Shown: one piece after another, positions 60,137 through 64,000 of the stretch
How the letters are laid out: each line of letters starts with the position of its first letter
How positions within the stretch are numbered: the stretch's first letter is position 1
From: Oryzias latipes
Lineage: Eukaryota > Chordata > Actinopteri > Beloniformes > Adrianichthyidae
DNA length: 64,000 nucleotides
Direction: 5' to 3'
NCBI RefSeq assembly: GCF_002234675.1
Contig: NC_019881.2
Coordinates: 15,609,825-15,673,824 of the forward strand
Program-made: the position numbers and the translations under genes
Notes under the pieces: generated by a model
Databases searched by the model: none
Seen by the model: the letters and a program-made list of their open reading frames with translations, nothing else
Told to the model about the DNA's origin: nothing

Positions 60137-62125
60137 GAAGCTCATGGACATTGTCAACACATTTATCTTAATTTACCTTCAAAGTAGAACAGCTTCTTTA
60201 GCTACCAAAGCCACATTAATGGCATTAAACCATTGAAATGATCCAGAATTCTCATTTAATACATGAAGAAGGCACAGGACCTAGTTCACCTGAACAGAGA
60301 GGATAAAGACATAAATCACCAGCCTAAGAACACGTTGTAGCCATCGTCTGAACATTTCCCATGCAGAGTTGGCCTGGTATAAGCATTATGGCACAGCAAC
60401 ATTTTTTTCACTATCTAATAACACAGAACATGTTTCACAGTAATAAAAAAAGTCTATAAATAAGAAGCTGTAAGCAGGTACAGGTGATTTTTCAAATTAT
60501 TTCCTCTTATGCAAACAATGGAGTCATAAAAAAGCAAAGAATAGAAGGCTGAGATTCATTGGAAAATAAATTCCAATTTACTCAAAAGAAACTCAGCATG
60601 TAATAAACAGTTAAAAACACAGACATCACTGATTGAAACTTCATTATACGACTTTGAATTCTGTCTGTCTGTCTCCATATATTGACACTGTTGAATGTGG
60701 AGATCCAGATGTGTAAGCTCAATGTCTCAGAGTCCACTGTTCCCTTGACTTGGCACTTACAAGTATAGTGCAATAACCATGTCTCCAGTAGGCTCTTTAC
60801 AGAAGTGGTTCAGTTTTTGAACTGAAAAGCTCAAATGTCATTCATAGAGTGACGACGATGATGATGAGGTACCGTCTGGTATAATGTTTTCTTCTAAACA
60901 TCAAATACTTTAAGATGTTTTAGAAGATGTTTGCAGTGCATTCTCTAGAGAGCAAGAGCAGAATTCACTTCAAATCCAGTAAACAAAAAAAATTGGCAAA
61001 AAACAAACAAACAGTATGCTCATTTTCCCTTTCCAGTAAAGGGCTAAAAGCAACTTGGCGAGACATTCTCAGCAATACACGTTTTAAGACTTTCTTTTTA
61101 ATGGTCGCTGGCTTGTACCCCAACTTGTTTTTTGGCCAATCATTTCCTCACCTGAAATAAGCCTGAGAAGAATATGCTGTTTTTCCTATATCAGCCAGTT
61201 TTTCTCCATTTAATTCTATTCCCGAGGTACCAGAAAACTATTATTTTTTCCAGCGTTCTGTGATTTCCCCTCAGCCGCTGCCTAACTGCATCAAAAGTAA
61301 GGCTTTTGCTGTAGATAAGAGTGACATTGGGCAGTCACACAATCTGCTCTGTTTGTTATAAGCTCTACTGTTTTAGTTATTAAAGATCCAGCACAGAAAC
61401 TTAACAGTTTTACAGGCTCTAATTGACTCAGTTGTACCCTCTTCAAAGGCATGGAAAGAACATTATGAACAAAGGTTTTTGTTTTTATACAGTTCAGTCT
61501 AAAAAAGAAGTGCATTTTTATTTTTAAGGAATGTCAAAATTGGAAGCAATAATTCCAGTGTATTGGTATGCTTCATAGATCTAATTCAGCACAAGAAAGT
61601 ATGTACAAAATGATCTTTAAAGTGGACTTTGGTCTAATCTACATATTTTAATTTCATGATTTTCTCAATTCAAATGAACTCCCTTGCTAAAAATAATTAA
61701 AATGCACATTATCTTTTAATCTTTTCCCATTTTCTTATAGATTATTTGAATGATGATAGATTATGGCGAGTTTGGATTTATCTATAGATCTTATTGGCGT
61801 CTAAAATTACACATCAGTCACATTTCAGTGTTTAAAAAAAGCCACCCTTCACATCTTTTCACAGTTTTTCTGTTATAGCGTACAAACACGAGCACATTTC
61901 AAGTTTTGGGAATGTCTGAATACTTCTGGTAGTGTGTGTATGCTTGCACGTCTTGCTGTTAAGGGGCAATCTTTTTTACCTTTTAGTTTGAAAAGAAAGA
62001 TGCAGATCAGAGAATCCTCAGAGGAAAAGTGTGCACTCCCTTGTTTCATACAGATAGCAGTTTCTCAATTCAGAAACCCTGATCTGCTTCAGCAGAACTG
62101 GAGCCACTTTGCTCCTCTAACTTGT
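60137..62125 (-). other. Region downstream of st8sia1, probably including its 3' UTR
   Basis: There are no coding signals. The part next to the stop codon at 62126 is presumably the st8sia1 3' UTR. An AATAAA-type signal on the minus strand lies near 61515, but the true polyadenylation site cannot be chosen by eye. Confidence 0.4.
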
Positions 62126-62597
62126 TCAATTTTGAGGTGAACAATGTCCCACTTTCATACGTAGAATGCCACTTTTGTGCAGGTGCCAAAGCTGGACAAA
62201 CTCCTCAGGCATGGCGTGGAACCATTTATAGGGAAGGATGTTGTCGTAGTAATGGTGGCTGATGGGCTGTTCATCCAGGTCGACTGAGAACGGCCAGAAG
62301 CCGTAGGTTGTCACTTCATCACAAAGGCCCATGGCTAAACTGACAAGGAAGAGCCCTGTGGAGAGGCGCCTGGCGTGGACACCATGGGCTTTCCAGAACT
62401 TGCTCACGGAGAGAAGGAAATCAGGGTTGGCAAAGAGCATGGTAAGGTTGGACGGCACATCTGTCAGTGCAAAATAGGCCCGCAGCGATGGGTCGGTGCC
62501 GGGTGCCATGGAGAAGGCTGGCATGTAGATGTAGCTGGAGCCATAGACCTTCATGCTGTCCACAAAGGTTTTTCTGGACCACACAAGGTTCTGAAAT
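62126..62597 (-). CDS. st8sia1: st8sia1 last coding exon (GD3 synthase C-terminus)
   Basis: This exon encodes the C-terminal half of an alpha-2,8-sialyltransferase catalytic domain. The family makes ganglioside GD3 from GM3 by moving sialic acid from CMP-sialic acid; the enzymes are Golgi type II membrane proteins. Visible hallmarks are the sialylmotif S region around RRLSTGLFLVSLAMGLCDEV, motif III in the stretch ISHHYYDN, and the very-short motif H-A-M-P-E-E. The wording closely follows vertebrate ST8SIA1, for example GFWPFSV followed by EQPISHHYYDN, and differs more from ST8SIA5 and ST8SIA6. The 5' boundary is set by a pyrimidine-rich tract and AG acceptor just above 62597: the exon starts with the base that completes the split Arg codon, followed by FQNL. 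A longer frame to 62608 with an apparent Met start reads into the intron and is not real. The stop codon is at 62126-62128. Confidence 0.93.
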
Positions 62598-63558
62598 CTG
62601 GACAACAAAAAGTGGAAACAGCTCTAAACAATGTCATTTGCTGTGTATGTACTCTTGTTATGAACTGTTTTTCAGTCCCTCTTTCGGGGCCTCAAAGTAG
62701 CCAACAAAATCTGTGAGTGAAGAAGTCACCGGCTACTTTGTGATGAAAAGCAAAAGTTTCATTTAGTATGTTGCAGCAAATCATCTATATATGATGTAAT
62801 AATAAATTCATGTTGACTTTGAGAAATATACCGTTCTTGTTTAATTCATGGGTGCAGCCATTTTGGTTTGGATGTACACCAAAATGTCTTCGGGAGCACA
62901 TCTGTGAATGCTCGATACGAAAGCGAGGCTGCAAGCATTCTTGATATCAGCTGTCAGCCTCATGCTAGATACTCATTGGGGATGTGTTCTACGCTCAAGA
63001 ACACACTTAACGGGCATTCTTGAACATGCTTTTAGCATACGGTGTTCACACTGGACTGTTGCTACCCGATACTAGCTAGTACATGTACTCTTTTGGAGAA
63101 GGTGTTGGTGCGAAATGTCAACGTGGTGCAAATCTCACAAATTTTGCTCCGGGCTTTTTGTTTCACAGCTCTATTTCAATATATGAAAGACTGTCATAGA
63201 ATTACATCTGGGCAAAAACCAAAATTATTATGTTTTCCTCCATGATCACTTTTCAAACAGTTGGCTTTTCAGTGAATTGAAAAGAACGGCATCCATACAT
63301 CACTACCAAATCCGTGTCCCTGATTGGTCAAAATTTATCTGTTTTAGCTCTCAATGCGGGTTCATTGGCCGCTTGTTTTTTACGTTGTGCGAGAAAACAG
63401 ACTTAAGAACTTGCATAACAACGCATGAACGCAAGAGTTTTTAACACGGGAGACCTGTTTGCAGAGACTTTTCACTGGACGTGGGCACTTGAACACAGAG
63501 GCCAGTATGAACGTAGCATTATGTATAAAGGCTTCAACACATGAGGCAACATCATTAC
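62598..63558 (-). other. st8sia1: st8sia1 intron
   Basis: This is the intron between the last two coding exons, with GT at the 63558 end and AG at the 62598 end. About 62840-63535 looks like degenerate repeat DNA, with a phrase about a jump from 'cggtgttcacactgg' to 'ccagtatgaacg' near 63040 and 63500, reminiscent of the ends of a DNA transposon. I could not define its ends. No other coding signal is seen. Confidence 0.7.
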
Positions 63559-63651
63559 CTTTTTTCTATGATGCTGGGGTTGGCGGTGACCAGATGTGTC
63601 TTGGTTCCCACATCCTCCACATATTCCCTTGAGAGCGGGGGTAGGTTACAC
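63559..63651 (-). CDS. st8sia1: st8sia1 penultimate coding exon
   Basis: This 93-base exon encodes one base of a split codon, then [10 protein letters not shown], a VEDVG segment, and [11 protein letters not shown], followed by AG of a split Arg codon. An AG acceptor (reading GTCAG) precedes it and a GT donor (GTAATG) follows it. The split Arg codon joins exactly to the next exon at 62597, giving ...IIEKRFQNL. This region follows the large sialylmotif of ST8SIA1 and matches the mammalian enzyme closely. It is too short to stand out as an open frame. The upstream exons, including the transmembrane anchor and most of sialylmotif L, lie outside the window to the right. Confidence 0.92.
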
Positions 63652-64000
63652 CTGACAAAAAATAAAAGAACATAACGCTAGTGATTGTGTTTTTTATTTG
63701 TTGATTACTTACTTGTCTGCAAGCTGGGATACATCAGGAAAATTGCTTCAATTTGTACCATGGCACCTAGTAAAAGTTTAAACTTGTTTAGTTCTGATTA
63801 AAAGTTCTACCAGATGCCTTCTGCAGAGCCCTGCTGAGTTTGCATACCCTGAGCAAGTCTGATAAAACAATGTAGGCAATGTGATAAACAATGTGATATA
63901 TATAAAAGTTTATATTCTATAAACTTGTCATTCAGTGACAGAGATAAGAAATGTTGTATGCATGACAGCAGTATGAAATGTAAGTAAAATGCGTGATCAC
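63652..64000 (-). other. st8sia1: st8sia1 intron, partial
   Basis: This is sequence upstream of the penultimate coding exon, running off the window. The acceptor AG at 63652-63653 is preceded by a T-rich tract. Nothing else is seen. Confidence 0.6.

Noticed and set aside
62375..62716. Plus-strand frames over the st8sia1 exon
   Set aside because: Antisense shadows; the minus strand matches a known enzyme with correct splice sites.

Overview
The window looks like intron-rich, repeat-rich, AT-rich vertebrate DNA, most probably from a teleost fish. The evidence is two exons of a ganglioside sialyltransferase gene with vertebrate-type splice sites, and a set of mobile elements typical of ray-finned fish: a Rex1/CR1-like LINE, a Penelope-like element, a Dong/R4-like LINE, an R2-group LINE, tRNA-derived SINEs and many short inverted-repeat DNA elements. 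A percomorph such as a medaka relative would fit, but I cannot fix the species. Most of the 64 kb is non-coding.

Host genes are few. The right edge (62126-63651, minus strand) holds the last two coding exons of st8sia1 (GD3 synthase); the rest of the gene lies beyond the window. At 36716-37183 (minus) there is a small intronless gene with an NTTQ-Y-L-M / Y-E-D-M signature shared with CCER1 and, more loosely, HEXIM proteins. I found no other convincing host exons, but isolated short exons could be missed by eye.

Layout. 0-8 kb: unassigned sequence with a foldback-type element (2.68-3.17 kb) and a SINE. 8.2-10.2 kb: an internally deleted Dong/R4-like LINE plus an inverted second copy of its 3' end, separated by a long TA run. 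11.2-11.9 kb: a Harbinger-like non-autonomous element. 15.6-19.6 kb: TTAA-flanked repeats and a Penelope-like 3' fragment that carries a GIY-YIG domain, is split by a MITE and ends near a hammerhead-ribozyme-like core. 22.3-25.8 kb: a three-level nest, with a LINE interrupted by a dispersed repeat that is itself interrupted by a 1.16-kb foldback element whose terminal inverted repeats are arrays of 21-22-bp units. 30.9-32.3 kb: another nest. 36.1-37.5 kb: the CCER1-like gene. 37.6-38.6 kb: a poly(A)-tailed retroposed segment. 40.04-44.77 kb: an apparently intact R2-group LINE (open frame over 1,075 codons) with a 5'-truncated, nearly identical copy joined head to tail. 45-60 kb: SINEs, MITEs and unassigned sequence.

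The strongest candidates for something new are the foldback family with phased 21-22-bp terminal arrays (two copies here), the young R2-group LINE with no in-frame upstream AUG and a clean tandem junction, and a six-copy TTAA-specific MITE family.
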